This document shows, piece after piece, positions 45,286 through 55,630 of a DNA stretch of 64,000 bases (positions are counted from its first letter, which is position 1; each line of letters begins with the position of its first letter). A program made the translations under genes and the position numbers. Under the pieces are notes generated by a model. It saw only the letters and a program-made list of their open reading frames with translations, was not told where the DNA came from and did no database searches. This DNA comes from Streptomyces sp. AM 4-1-1 (GTDB taxonomy: Bacteria; Actinomycetota; Actinomycetes; Streptomycetales; Streptomycetaceae): assembly GCF_029167625.1 (NCBI RefSeq), contig NZ_CP119145.1, positions 1,240,001 to 1,304,000 on the forward strand, read 5' to 3'.

Positions 45286-46308
45286 TCAGCTCCGGGAGCC
45301 GTTGCCGCTCCCCTGTCCGGCCTTCTCCTCATCTCGGGCGCGCCCGGCCTCCTCCTCGGCCGCCGCGCTCCTCTTGTTGGCGATCAGGCTGGTGACCGTC
45401 GTGATCACCAGGACACCGCAGATGACGGACAGCGAGACCGGGATGGAGATCTCGGGGACGTGCACCCCGGACTCGTGCAGGGCGTGCAGCACGAGCTTCA
45501 CCCCGATGAAGCCGAGGATGACCGACAGCCCGTAGCTGAGATGGACCAGCTTCTTCAGCAGCCCGCCGATGAGGAAGTACAGCTGCCGCAGCCCCATCAG
45601 CGCGAAGGCGTTGGCGGTGAAGACGATGTACGGGTCCTGGGTGAGACCGAAGATCGCGGGGATGGAGTCCAGCGCGAACAGCACATCGGTGGTGCCGATG
45701 GCGAGCATGACGACCATGAGCGGGGTCAGCACGCGCTTGCCGTTGTTCCGGATGAAGAGCTTGGTGCCGTGGTACTTGTCCGAGACGCCGAAACGGCGCT
45801 CGACCGTCTTGAGCAGGCGGTTCTCCTCGAACTCCTCCTCTTCCTCCCCGCCGGACCGGGCCTCCTGGACGAGTTTCCAGGCGGTGTAGATCAGGAACGC
45901 CCCGAAGATGTAGAACACCCAGGCGAAGCTGGAGATGATCGCGGCGCCCGCCGCGATGAAGACCGCCCGCAGCACCAGTGCGATCAGCACACCGACGAGC
46001 AGTACCCGCTGTTGCAGCTGGGACGGCACCGAGAACTTAGCCATGATCAGGATGAAGACGAAGAGATTGTCCACGCTGAGTGACTTCTCGGTGATGAAGC
46101 CCGCGAAGAACTCGCCCGAGGCCCGGCTCTCGCCGAAGACCAGCAGGCCGAGCCCGAAGAGCGCCGCCAGCGCGATCCAGACGACGGTCCAGACGCCGGC
46201 TTCCTTCGTCGAGACGTCGTGGGGTTTGCGCCCGATGAAGAAGTCGACCGCGATGAGGGCGCTCAGACCAAGGATGGTCAGCGCCCAGAGGGTCCATGAA
46301 ACGTCCAC
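45286..46308 (-). CDS. terC: TerC/Alx family membrane protein
   Basis: A 340-residue TerC-family protein with nine or so membrane segments, including the conserved FFAGFITEKSLSVDNLFVFILIM and GTTDVLFALDSIPAIFGLTQDPYIVFTANAFALMGLRQLYFL, whose aspartates are typical metal-site residues. A charged loop (SGGEEEEEFEENRL) lies mid-protein. TerC/Alx proteins are linked to tellurite resistance and Mn export, including metallation of exported proteins. The start is GTG with GGAGG upstream. A manganese riboswitch-like leader precedes it, and TerD-type genes follow upstream. Confidence 0.93.
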   Translation of the reverse strand: MDVSWTLWALTILGLSALIAVDFFIGRKPHDVSTKEAGVWTVVWIALAALFGLGLLVFGESRASGEFFAGFITEKSLSVDNLFVFILIMAKFSVPSQLQQRVLLVGVLIALVLRAVFIAAGAAIISSFAWVFYIFGAFLIYTAWKLVQEARSGGEEEEEFEENRLLKTVERRFGVSDKYHGTKLFIRNNGKRVLTPLMVVMLAIGTTDVLFALDSIPAIFGLTQDPYIVFTANAFALMGLRQLYFLIGGLLKKLVHLSYGLSVILGFIGVKLVLHALHESGVHVPEISIPVSLSVICGVLVITTVTSLIANKRSAAAEEEAGRARDEEKAGQGSGNGSRS

Positions 46309-46312
46309 TGTG

Positions 46313-46361
46313 CCTCCGGCAATTCGCTACGGCTACTGATCAGCGTCGTCGCTGCCGGAGG
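46313..46361 (-). promoter_or_regulatory. terC ribosome binding site and complementary anti-SD
   Basis: On the minus strand TGCCGGAGG (46313-46321) contains the terC Shine-Dalgarno. CCTCCGGCA (46353-46361) is its exact 9-bp complement, and six of those bases also form the closing stem of the riboswitch. Confidence 0.7.
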
Positions 46362-46466
46362 TCTCTTCCACCCGAGCGCGCGGGGCGCGCGCACGGGCCG
46401 ACGCCCCGGGACCGGTCACAGTCCGTATTGACGGGCACGTCGCGTTCGGGAGTACTCCCCTCCGTC
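46355..46466 (-). ncRNA. yybP-ykoY-type manganese riboswitch upstream of terC
   Basis: Read on the minus strand, the leader has a GGAGG/CCUCC closing stem, the characteristic GGGGAGUA just inside it, a CCCGUCAAUACGG segment, GC-rich helices and the terminal GAGACCU. This order matches the yybP-ykoY motif, which binds Mn2+ and often controls TerC/Alx-type exporters. The boundaries are estimated from the closing stem. Confidence 0.75.
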
Positions 46467-46472
46467 CGAAAA

Positions 46473-46502
46473 ACAGTACAGGGAACACCAAGGGAAGGTA
46501 AA
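46473..46502 (-). promoter_or_regulatory. Promoter of the terC leader
   Basis: TTTACC (46497-46502), an 18-bp spacer and TACTGT (46473-46478) on the minus strand. A start about 7 nt later would fall at the beginning of the riboswitch. The surrounding 60 bp are unusually AT-rich for this genome. Confidence 0.55.
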
Positions 46503-46573
46503 GTGTTGGGCAAAAATAAGCCAAAACACCAGGTCAGCGCGGTAGCGCGGGGCCGGTGCGGGGAGCAGCGCGG

Positions 46574-48634
46574 TCAGCGGCCGAGAGCGCGTCGAGCCGT
46601 CGCGACCCGGGCCAGGATCTGTTCCAGCACCGGGCTGCCGGACGGGGGCCGCAGCGGTTCGTACGTCCAGGCGTGACCGACCCAGGGGTCGGCGAGGTGG
46701 TTGTCCGGGACCGGGCTGATCCGGAGCAGCGAGCGCCAGAGCGGGTCGAGCACGGGCCCGTACTCGGAGGCGTCCGCCCGGTCCGCCACCATCAGCAGAT
46801 GCACACCGACCGAGGGGCCCTCGTCGGCGAGATACCGCAGCTGGGTGACGGCCCGGTCGTCGAACCCGTGCGGGAAGTCGTTGACGATCAGCAGGTGTTC
46901 GCCGGTGTCCAGGTCCGGCGGCAGCGAGTCGGCGGCGCCGGCGCGGACGGCCATCTGCACCAGATCGACCCGGCGGGTGAGGTGGGCGAGCACGGACGCC
47001 ACACCTTGGGCCCCGGCCGCCGGCGGACCGGCGAGGACCCCTGCCCTCACCAGTGGGGCCAGCTCCGGGGCGGCGGAACCGGCCGGATCGATGACGTGCA
47101 CGGAGTACGCGTCGGCCGGGTGGACGGCGAGCAGCCGGGCGGCGTGGGCGACGGCCGTCTCCAGGGCGAGGTGACGCAACTGGTGCCGGTCCGTCAGGGA
47201 AGCGGCCTCGGAAGCGGTGCGGCCGCTGTCGATCCACAGCCCGCGTTCCAGCGGCAGCCGTACCAGGAACGGAATGCGCAGGTCGGTGCGCTCGGGCAGA
47301 TGGAGATCGCCGACCCGCAGCGCCATCGGCATCTCCATCGGCACACGGTGGGCGTCCCAGACGGGGCTGTCCCAGCTCGCGTAGGCGGCGGGCAGCGCGG
47401 GTTCGACGACGGCGGACTCGGCGGCGAGCTGGGCGAGGTCGCGGTCGAGGACGTCGCGGGCCCGGTCGGTCAGCTCGTCGCGCTTGGCGCGGGCCCGCTC
47501 GCGCGCACTGTCCCCGGCGCCCCCGATCCGGGAACGGGGGTCCGAGAGTGTGCGGTCGAGTTCCTGGTCCATCCGGGACTCGGCGAAGTCGACGGCGCTG
47601 CGGTACGCGGCAGTGGCGCGGGCCAGGTCCTCGAACATGCCCCAGATCTGGTTGTAGAGGCGCTCCTCCATGGACCAGCCGGTCGCGTCGCCCGCGACGG
47701 GTCGCGGCGGCCCGGTGGGCGGCTCGCCGGACGGGGACACGGGCGGGGACACGGACGGTGGCGCGGGGGCGGCGGCCGGGGGCGGCGAGGACGGAGAGGT
47801 CGTGGAGGCCCGGCGGCGCGGATGCGTGTAGTCGACCGGCCCGCCGACGGAGGCGGGCGGACCGGAAACGCGCGGCGCGGGAGCCGGCGGCGCGTCGGCA
47901 GGCGGTACGGGAACGGGCGGCACGTCGGTGGACGCTACGGGAGCGAGCGGCACGTCGGCAGGCGGTACGGGAACGGGCGGCACGGAGACGGCCCCCGCCG
48001 GGGGCGGCGCGGCGTCCGGTGTCCTGCGGGCCCGGTCGCCGTCCGGGGTGCGGGGCGGCGGGGCCGGGGTCACCGAGCGGGCCAGTCCCCGTGCTACCGC
48101 CTCCTGGATCGACCCGGCCAGTCCGTCCGCCCCGTCGAGACCCTGGTCGGCCAGCATCTCGGCGAGACCGCCCGCGTACCCCTGACCCACGGCGCGGACC
48201 TTCCAGGCGCCCTGTCGCCGGTAGAGCTCCAGGGCGACGACCGCGGATTCCGTGTCCAGTCCGGTGAGGGTGAAGCCGGCTATTCCGGTGCCTTCCAGAG
48301 TGGTGACGGCGACGAACGGCGCGGCGACCGCGCCGAACCTGTCCGGGCCGCCCGCCCCCACCGGCAGGGCCAGCAGCACGGTGACACGGTGCACGTCCTC
48401 GGGCAGCGCGTCGAGGTCGACGGCGAGCCGGTGGTCCGCGGCGGCCTGCCGGGACACTTCGAGGCCGGGCAGCCGGGGCGAGCCCGGGTGCGCGATCCGG
48501 TCGACGCCGGACACCCTGCCCCGGTCGTCGCCGAGTGTGGCACCCGCCACGACGGGCGAGCCCGCCGACACCCGGATCTCCAGACGGGTCCCGGGCAGGA
48601 CGTGGTTCTGCCCCCGGACCAGCTCGGCCGTCAT
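46574..48634 (-). CDS. TerD-domain protein fused to a degenerate FtsK-like domain
   Basis: This 686-residue protein has a TerD-like N-terminus (about 1-175, ending in the family pattern LELYRRQGAWKVRAVGQGYAGGLAEMLAD), a Pro/Ala-rich linker (about 185-315), a helical region (about 320-410) and a C-terminal FtsK/SpoIIIE-like fold (about 440-686). In the last, HLLIVNDFP (580-588) sits where Walker B would be and SVGVHLLMVADR (608-619) matches the following FtsK motif, but no GxxxxGK[ST] loop is present near 463-475. The TerD part also lacks the DN…DDE calcium motif. It belongs to Ter-type stress systems; a structural rather than ATPase role is inferred. Confidence 0.75.
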   Translation of the reverse strand: MTAELVRGQNHVLPGTRLEIRVSAGSPVVAGATLGDDRGRVSGVDRIAHPGSPRLPGLEVSRQAAADHRLAVDLDALPEDVHRVTVLLALPVGAGGPDRFGAVAAPFVAVTTLEGTGIAGFTLTGLDTESAVVALELYRRQGAWKVRAVGQGYAGGLAEMLADQGLDGADGLAGSIQEAVARGLARSVTPAPPPRTPDGDRARRTPDAAPPPAGAVSVPPVPVPPADVPLAPVASTDVPPVPVPPADAPPAPAPRVSGPPASVGGPVDYTHPRRRASTTSPSSPPPAAAPAPPSVSPPVSPSGEPPTGPPRPVAGDATGWSMEERLYNQIWGMFEDLARATAAYRSAVDFAESRMDQELDRTLSDPRSRIGGAGDSARERARAKRDELTDRARDVLDRDLAQLAAESAVVEPALPAAYASWDSPVWDAHRVPMEMPMALRVGDLHLPERTDLRIPFLVRLPLERGLWIDSGRTASEAASLTDRHQLRHLALETAVAHAARLLAVHPADAYSVHVIDPAGSAAPELAPLVRAGVLAGPPAAGAQGVASVLAHLTRRVDLVQMAVRAGAADSLPPDLDTGEHLLIVNDFPHGFDDRAVTQLRYLADEGPSVGVHLLMVADRADASEYGPVLDPLWRSLLRISPVPDNHLADPWVGHAWTYEPLRPPSGSPVLEQILARVATARRALGR

Positions 48635-48702
48635 TGCGCTGTCCCCTCGACGAGTTGCTGCGTGCCCTGCCCCGCCGCACCGTCGTACGGCCGTGCCATG
48701 AG

Positions 48703-48740
48703 GCGCAGCTCCCGGCGGCGGGTGCCTCCGGGAGCTGCGC
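48703..48740 (-). terminator. Terminator downstream of terD
   Basis: Perfect 13-bp inverted repeat 48703-48715 / 48728-48740 with a 12-nt loop, 20 bp after the terD stop. Confidence 0.8.
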
Positions 48741-48760
48741 GTAACGCTTGTGTGCCGTCC

Positions 48761-49339
48761 TTACAGGTGCGGCAGGATCGCCGGCATCAGGTCCTGGAAC
48801 GTACGGCCGTTGGCCGGGTTGCCCAGGGCGGTCATCTGCCAGCCGTTCCCCGACCGGTGCACCTTCGCCATGATCTGGGCGGTGTACTGGCCGCCGCCGT
48901 CCAGCGTGTAACGGGCCAGCTCCTGGCCGTTGGTCTCGTCGACGATCCGGCAGAAGGCGTTCTGCACCTCCTGGAACGTCTGCCCGGTGAAGGAGTTCAC
49001 CGTGAAGACGATCTGGTCGATGTGGACCGGTACCCGCTGGAGGTCGACGAGGATCGCCTCGTCGTCGCCGCCGGAACCCGCGCCGCCGACCAGGTTGTCC
49101 CCGGTGTGCTTGACCGAGCCGTCGTCACTGACGAGGTGGCGGAAGAAGACCACATCGACGGGCTGCTTGTCGGCGAACAGCACCGCGGAGGCGTCCAGGT
49201 CGATCTCCCGGGTGCGCGAGCCGAACAGTCCGCGGCGCGGCGCCGCCTGCCAGCCGAGCCCCATCCGTACCGCGGTCAGGGTCCCCCCGTCGGTCTTCTG
49301 CAGGCTGATGGCCTGGCCCTTGGTCATGTTGACCGTCAC
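48761..49339 (-). CDS. terD: TerD family protein
   Basis: A 192-residue TerD with KGQAISLQKTDGGTLTAVRMGLGW, REIDLDASAVLFADKQPVDVVFFRHL and the calcium-binding HTGDNLVGGAGSGGDDEAILVDL, followed by VFTVNSFTGQTFQEVQNAFCRIVD. TerD proteins bind calcium and act in the tellurite and chemical stress response. GTG 49339 with AGGGG 8 nt upstream is preferred to ATG 49327. It is separated from the TerD-fusion gene by a terminator, so the two may be expressed apart. Confidence 0.93.
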   Translation of the reverse strand: MTVNMTKGQAISLQKTDGGTLTAVRMGLGWQAAPRRGLFGSRTREIDLDASAVLFADKQPVDVVFFRHLVSDDGSVKHTGDNLVGGAGSGGDDEAILVDLQRVPVHIDQIVFTVNSFTGQTFQEVQNAFCRIVDETNGQELARYTLDGGGQYTAQIMAKVHRSGNGWQMTALGNPANGRTFQDLMPAILPHL

Positions 49340-49450
49340 GCGCTGTCCCCTCTCCGCATTTCCCGCGACCATCCGTGCGCGGTTCCCAGCACCCTACGCA
49401 GTCCCGCGAAGGGCGCGGTGACTCCGGGTCGTTTCTGTGTCGTTCTTGCA

Positions 49451-49520
49451 ACACAGTCCTCGCGACACCGTCCTGGTGACACCGTCCTGGTGAGGTGGTC
49501 CTCGCGACGCGGTCCTGGTG
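49451..49520. repeat. Five 14-bp degenerate tandem repeats
   Basis: ACACCGTCCTGGTG occurs twice exactly (49465-49478, 49479-49492) with variant copies before and after (ACACAGTCCTCGCG, AGGTGGTCCTCGCG, ACGCGGTCCTGGTG). The array lies between terD and the uvrB stop. Confidence 0.85.
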
Positions 49521-49545
49521 TCACGGCCCTCTTCCGGCCCGCCGG

Positions 49546-51681
<2,136 letters not shown>

Positions 51682-51687
51682 GCAACA

Positions 51688-51710
51688 ACGGTACGACCCG
51701 CCACTGACAA
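51688..51710 (-). promoter_or_regulatory. PafBC-type (RecA-NDp) promoter of uvrB
   Basis: On the minus strand TTGTCAGTG (51702-51710), an 8-bp spacer GCGGGTCG and TACCGT (51688-51693): a full match to TTGTCRGTG-N8-TANNNT, 6 nt before the ATG. Confidence 0.85.
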
Positions 51711-51759
51711 CCGTCGGCCCATCGGCTCCGGAGCGGCCGTGGGCCGCCGCGTCCGGTGG

Positions 51760-52662
51760 TCAGCCGTGGTGCGGCGGTCGCGCTCCGGCCCTGGCGGGGA
51801 CCCTGGCCCCGGCCCGGCCCACCGGTGTCCGCGCGCGCGGACGTCGGCCCTGCGCGGGGAGGCCCGCCAGGCCGGCGGGGCGGGGGCCGGTGGAGCCCCG
51901 TCCGTTCCGGTTCGGCCGGCCGGCCATGATCCGGGGACCGAGCAGGACGACCGCCCCGGCGAGGAGCAGAAAACAGACCGGTCCGATCAGCATCGGGACG
52001 AGGAGGGGGGCGGTGGTGTCCGAGGTCCCCGTCGCGGCCGGGACGGCCCCGGTCACGGTGTCCAGCCGCACGCTGACCGCCGCCATGGCGGTGTAGTGCA
52101 TCCCGCCCGCCGCGACGCCCATGACCACTCCGGCCCCCAGTCCGGGCAGCAGGCCGCGCAGCGAGACGGCCGCCCAGAGCGCGACGGTGGCGGCCACGAC
52201 GGCGACGACCACGGAGAGAACGACCGTGAGCGTGTCGTATTCGAGCTGCCCCGGCAGCCGCATCCCGGCCATGCCCAGATAGTGCGTGGAGGCCATGCCG
52301 AGACCGGTCACGGTGCCCGCCGTGACGATCGCCATCCGGGTCGTCCCACGGTGGCCGACGAGGAAGATGCCGACGCCCGCCACGGTGATCGCGACGGCGA
52401 GCACGGCGAAGATGATCGTCCTGTCGTAGCCGATCGGCGTCTCCGCGACGCTGAAGCCGGTCATGGCGATGAAGTGCATCGCCCAGACCCCGGTGCCGAT
52501 GGAGGCGGCGCCGAGAGCCAGCCAGCCGCCCTTCACGGGACGCTTCCCGCCGAGCGACCGGTTGGCGCAGCGGAGTCCGAGTACGGCACCCAGACACGCC
52601 ACGAGGAACGCCGCCACGGGCGTCACGGGACCGTGGACGAACCCGTCGACTGTGCCCTGCAT
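51760..52662 (-). CDS. MHYT-domain integral membrane sensor
   Basis: A 300-residue membrane protein with three MHYT-type motifs in successive helices: GVWAMHFIAMTG, MASTHYLGMAGM and GGMHYTAMAAV. MHYT domains are proposed to bind copper and sense diatomic gases or redox state. There is no attached output domain (no GGDEF, EAL or kinase), only a basic, Pro/Arg-rich C-terminal tail (RPNRNGRGSTGPRPAGLAG). ATG 52662 has AGGG upstream. It is divergent from the phosphodiesterase gene. Confidence 0.88.
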   Translation of the reverse strand: MQGTVDGFVHGPVTPVAAFLVACLGAVLGLRCANRSLGGKRPVKGGWLALGAASIGTGVWAMHFIAMTGFSVAETPIGYDRTIIFAVLAVAITVAGVGIFLVGHRGTTRMAIVTAGTVTGLGMASTHYLGMAGMRLPGQLEYDTLTVVLSVVVAVVAATVALWAAVSLRGLLPGLGAGVVMGVAAGGMHYTAMAAVSVRLDTVTGAVPAATGTSDTTAPLLVPMLIGPVCFLLLAGAVVLLGPRIMAGRPNRNGRGSTGPRPAGLAGLPAQGRRPRARTPVGRAGARVPARAGARPPHHG

Positions 52663-53076
52663 GCTCGTACGCCCTTCACGGAGGCCCAGGTACGGGGGTG
52701 ACCCTGACGATCTCCCCCGCGACAGGGAGCGGACTTCCGACACCCGGCGACTCCGCTCGCCGTTCCGCTCCCGTCGCGGGGGAGATCGTCAGGCGCCGGG
52801 CTCGGCGGGCACACATGGAAACGGCATGGTACCGGTATGCCGACCGGACCGGTTCCGGCGCCGGTACCGGTCCCGGGAACCGGTCCGGGGGCGTCCCGGC
52901 GCGGGTCCGGGCCGACCCGGCGACCGGTTCCCGGGACCCGGTGACGCCGCTCCCGGTCGCCGTCCTGGTGCCGGTGCTGTGGGATCGCGTTCATGTGACG
53001 GCCATCCTTCGCCCGTCGCGTGTTGACGGACGGCTGTCAGTCTCTGTCCGTCACCCTTCCGATGCGAGGAGCATCC
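52663..53076. other. 414-bp divergent region with large inverted repeats
   Basis: This region separates two divergent genes. It contains a 30-bp stem (52703-52733 / 52764-52793) and a 16-bp perfect inverted repeat (52869-52884 / 52923-52938), plus many short CCGG-type palindromes. No gene is credible here. Confidence 0.7.
52703..52793. repeat. Long inverted repeat with 30-bp arms
   Basis: Left arm 52703-52733 pairs with right arm 52764-52793 with a single one-base discrepancy; the loop is 30 nt. It is upstream of both flanking genes, so it is not an ordinary terminator for either. Confidence 0.88.
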
Positions 53077-53964
53077 GTGTACGTACGCACCGCAGTCGTC
53101 TCCGCAGTCGCCCTCGTCGCCACGGGAGCCCTGCTGCTGCCGACGGCCGAGGCACACACCACGGGCGCCCCGGCCACGGCCGGGACCGGCCGGGCCCCGC
53201 TCGTCATCGCCCACCGGGGCGCGTCGGCCTACGCCCCGGAGAACACGCTGGCCGCTGTCGACAAGGCCGACGCCCTGGGCATCGCCTGGGTGGAGAACGA
53301 CGTCCAGCTCACCAGGGACGGCGTGCTCGTGGTCATCCACGACACCGACCTGAGGCGGACCACCGACGTCGAGCGGGTCTTCCCCGGCCGGACGTCGTGG
53401 GCGGTCAAGGACTTCACCGCGGCGGAGATCGCCCGGCTGGACGCGGGCAGCTGGTTCGCGCCCCGGTACGCCGGGGCCCGGGTGCCGACCCTCAAGCAGT
53501 ATCTGCGCCGCGTCGAGCGGAACCGCCAGAACCTGCTCCTGGAGATCAAGAGCCCCGAGATCTATCCGGGTATCGAGAAGGAGACCCTTCGCGTCCTGCG
53601 CGCGGAGGGCTGGCTCGACCGCGCCCACGTGAAGCGCCGGCTGGTCGTCCAGAGCTTCGGTGCGGACAGCGTGAGGAAGGTCCACCAGCAGCGTCCCGAT
53701 GTCACGACCGGGTTCCTCGGCACTCCGTCGGTGGCCGATCTGCCCTCGTACGCGGCGTTCACCGACCAGATCAACCCGACGTACACCTCGGTCTCCGCCG
53801 ACTACGTGGCGGCCGTGCACAAGCTCAAGGGCGCGCACGGCAAGCCGCTGCGGGTCAGCACGTGGACGGTCAACGACGCGGCGAACGCGGTGCGGGTCAA
53901 GGGATTCGGCGTGGACGGCATCATCACCAACAACCCCGACGTGGTGCGTTCCGCCACCCGCTGA
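53077..53964 (+). CDS. Secreted glycerophosphodiester phosphodiesterase
   Basis: A 295-residue GDPD with a signal peptide (VRTAVVSAVALVATGALLLPTAEAHT) and the catalytic set IAHRGASAYAPENTLAAV, WVENDVQLTRDGVLVVIHDTDLRRTTD and LLLEIKSPEIYPG, ending with STWTVNDAANAVRVKGFGVDGIITNNPD. It hydrolyses deacylated phospholipids to glycerol-3-phosphate outside the cell, giving phosphate and carbon. GTG 53077 has GAGGAG 5 nt upstream; the earlier in-frame start at 53020 lacks one. Confidence 0.94.
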   Translation: MYVRTAVVSAVALVATGALLLPTAEAHTTGAPATAGTGRAPLVIAHRGASAYAPENTLAAVDKADALGIAWVENDVQLTRDGVLVVIHDTDLRRTTDVERVFPGRTSWAVKDFTAAEIARLDAGSWFAPRYAGARVPTLKQYLRRVERNRQNLLLEIKSPEIYPGIEKETLRVLRAEGWLDRAHVKRRLVVQSFGADSVRKVHQQRPDVTTGFLGTPSVADLPSYAAFTDQINPTYTSVSADYVAAVHKLKGAHGKPLRVSTWTVNDAANAVRVKGFGVDGIITNNPDVVRSATR

Positions 53965-54114
53965 GCCGGACGGCCAGGGCCCGCCGGGCGCCGGTGAGGG
54001 GCTGGCGGGGGCCTGTGGTGGCCGACGGCCGGGGGACGGCGGCCACGCGCACTGGACCGCCGGTCGGGGGCGGCCGGGATCGCTCAGAAACGCTCCGGGG
54101 CCGGCGGGGGCGCG

Positions 54115-54137
54115 TTGTCAGTGACGGGTCGTACGGT
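54115..54137 (+). promoter_or_regulatory. PafBC-type (RecA-NDp) promoter of the methyltransferase gene
   Basis: TTGTCAGTG (54115-54123), 8-bp spacer ACGGGTCG and TACGGT (54132-54137), 7 nt before ATG 54145. It is a full match to TTGTCRGTG-N8-TANNNT, and its spacer differs from that of uvrB in one base. Confidence 0.85.
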
Positions 54138-54144
54138 GGTCGGC

Positions 54145-54705
54145 ATGGACGACAACGGGGGTTCGGAGCAGGTCGGTGCGGTGCGGTGGGCCGTCGTCGG
54201 GAGCGACGTCGGTCCGCTGTTCCTCGCCGCGTCCGGTGCCGGTCTGGTGAGCGTGGCCTTCCACGCCTCCCCAGCGGTGCGGGACACGGCGGTCGCGCGG
54301 TTGCGGACGCGGCTCGGCGCGGAGCCGGTGGAGAGCCCCGGCTCCGCGCGGCTCGCCGAGCCGATACGCCAGCTCGCGGCGTACTTCGCGGGCGGGCTGC
54401 GGGAGTTCACACTCGACCTGGACTGGTCACTGACGTCCGGGTTCAACCGTCAGGTGCTCCGCGAGCTGGCGACGGGTGTGCCGTACGGGACGCTCGTCGG
54501 GTACGGGGAGCTGGCCGGGCGGGTGGGGCAGCCCGGGGCCGGGCAGGCGGTGGGGGCCGCCATGGGGGCCAATCCGCTGCCGGTGGTGGTGCCCTGTCAC
54601 CGGGTGGTGGAGAGCGACGGCGGGATGGGCGGCTTCGGCGGCGGTCTGGAGACGAAACGACGGCTGCTCGCGCTGGAGGGGGTGCTTCCGCAGCCGCTGT
54701 TCTGA
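54145..54705 (+). CDS. ogt: Methylated-DNA-[protein]-cysteine S-methyltransferase
   Basis: A 186-residue suicide repair protein that takes alkyl groups from O6-alkylguanine. The acceptor cysteine is in VVVPCHRVVESDGGMGGFGGGLETKRRLLALEG (C151), preceded by the helix-turn-helix GFNRQVLRELATGVPYGTLVGYGELAGRVG. An N-terminal beta domain is present and no Ada domain. ATG 54145 is 7 nt after the damage-type -10 and has no Shine-Dalgarno, so it is probably leaderless; an in-frame GTG 30 bp upstream would lie inside the promoter. Confidence 0.94.
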   Translation: MDDNGGSEQVGAVRWAVVGSDVGPLFLAASGAGLVSVAFHASPAVRDTAVARLRTRLGAEPVESPGSARLAEPIRQLAAYFAGGLREFTLDLDWSLTSGFNRQVLRELATGVPYGTLVGYGELAGRVGQPGAGQAVGAAMGANPLPVVVPCHRVVESDGGMGGFGGGLETKRRLLALEGVLPQPLF

Positions 54706-54881
54706 CCGGCCGTCGCGCGCATGGTCGGCCCCGGCCAGGGGCGCCACTCCAGGGTCGGCATGCTCGGGGAGCGGCACGGAGCGGCGTCTCCGCGGCAGGC
54801 ACGTCCGACGAGCGGTACGTCTCGGGGCGGCACGTCCGGCGAGCGTCGGCGTCCGGGGCGGGCCCACGGGATCGGCCGACG

Positions 54882-55544
54882 TCAGGCGCGCGGTGCCTGG
54901 CCGAGGCCGGTCCAGGCCGGATGTCGTGGGTCGTCCGCCCGCACGACCACGTCCGCCCGGTCGGTGGGCGTCACCTCGTCCTCGTACCGTGCGAAGGCGG
55001 GCAGCGTCCATCGCTCCGGTTCCTCCGTGCGCCGCGCCAGCGCACCGGGCGAGAGCCGCAGATGGACGCTGAGGTCGAACGGGAACCAGTGCCCCAGGAG
55101 GAACGGCCCGTGCACCACCAGCACCCCGCCCGCCGCCAGGTCCTCGTACGGACTCCGGGTGGCGCGGTCCGTCACCGGGTCCCAGAGGTCGGGCAGGACC
55201 CGACCGCTACCGCCCGCCTCCAGTGGTCCGAACACCTCACGCCACAGCGCGCCCGTGTCGAACCAGCCGTCGTAGTACGCGTCGGGGTCCCGCTTGCCGT
55301 ATTCGAACCGAAGGCTCGCGGGCCGCAGGAACCCCTCGGTGGAGACGACGAGCACCGGGCGGCCGCGCACCCGCAGCGCCCCGGCGACCCGGGCGGCCAG
55401 TTCGCCGGTACGGCCGGCGGGTGCCCCGTCGACCGCGAGCCTGAGCCAGGGGCCGCCCCCGGCCGGTGTCAGGCCGTCGGCACGCACGGCCAGGGCGTCG
55501 GCCAGCCGTTCCCAGGTGATCGCTTCCAGTCGCACGTCCCCCAT
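54882..55544 (-). CDS. Uridine kinase-like P-loop protein with altered Walker A
   Basis: A 220-residue protein whose architecture matches uridine kinase-like proteins of Streptomyces: WLRLAVDGAPAGRTGELAARVAGAL as P-loop, RPVLVVSTEGFLRPASLRFEYGKRDPDAYYDGWFDTGAL, and GGVLVVHGPFLLGHWFPFDLSVHLRLSPGALARRT. In the P-loop the lysine position is Arg45 (GAPAGRTG), so nucleotide binding may be weakened or changed. ATG 55544 (or 55547) is chosen; the open frame upstream crosses a tandem repeat. The function is unknown. Confidence 0.75.
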   Translation of the reverse strand: MGDVRLEAITWERLADALAVRADGLTPAGGGPWLRLAVDGAPAGRTGELAARVAGALRVRGRPVLVVSTEGFLRPASLRFEYGKRDPDAYYDGWFDTGALWREVFGPLEAGGSGRVLPDLWDPVTDRATRSPYEDLAAGGVLVVHGPFLLGHWFPFDLSVHLRLSPGALARRTEEPERWTLPAFARYEDEVTPTDRADVVVRADDPRHPAWTGLGQAPRA

Positions 55545-55630
55545 CATCGCGGACCGTTCCACCGACGGGACACGACGCTCCCGGACGGGACGGTGAGGCG
55601 CTGACCTTCCGGAACGGTCCGGCCGCCCTC

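Noticed and set aside
46416..48680. 754-codon minus-strand frame overlapping the TerD-fusion gene
   Set aside because: The Arg/Gly/Pro-rich product has no motif, while the other frame has TerD and FtsK-like features.
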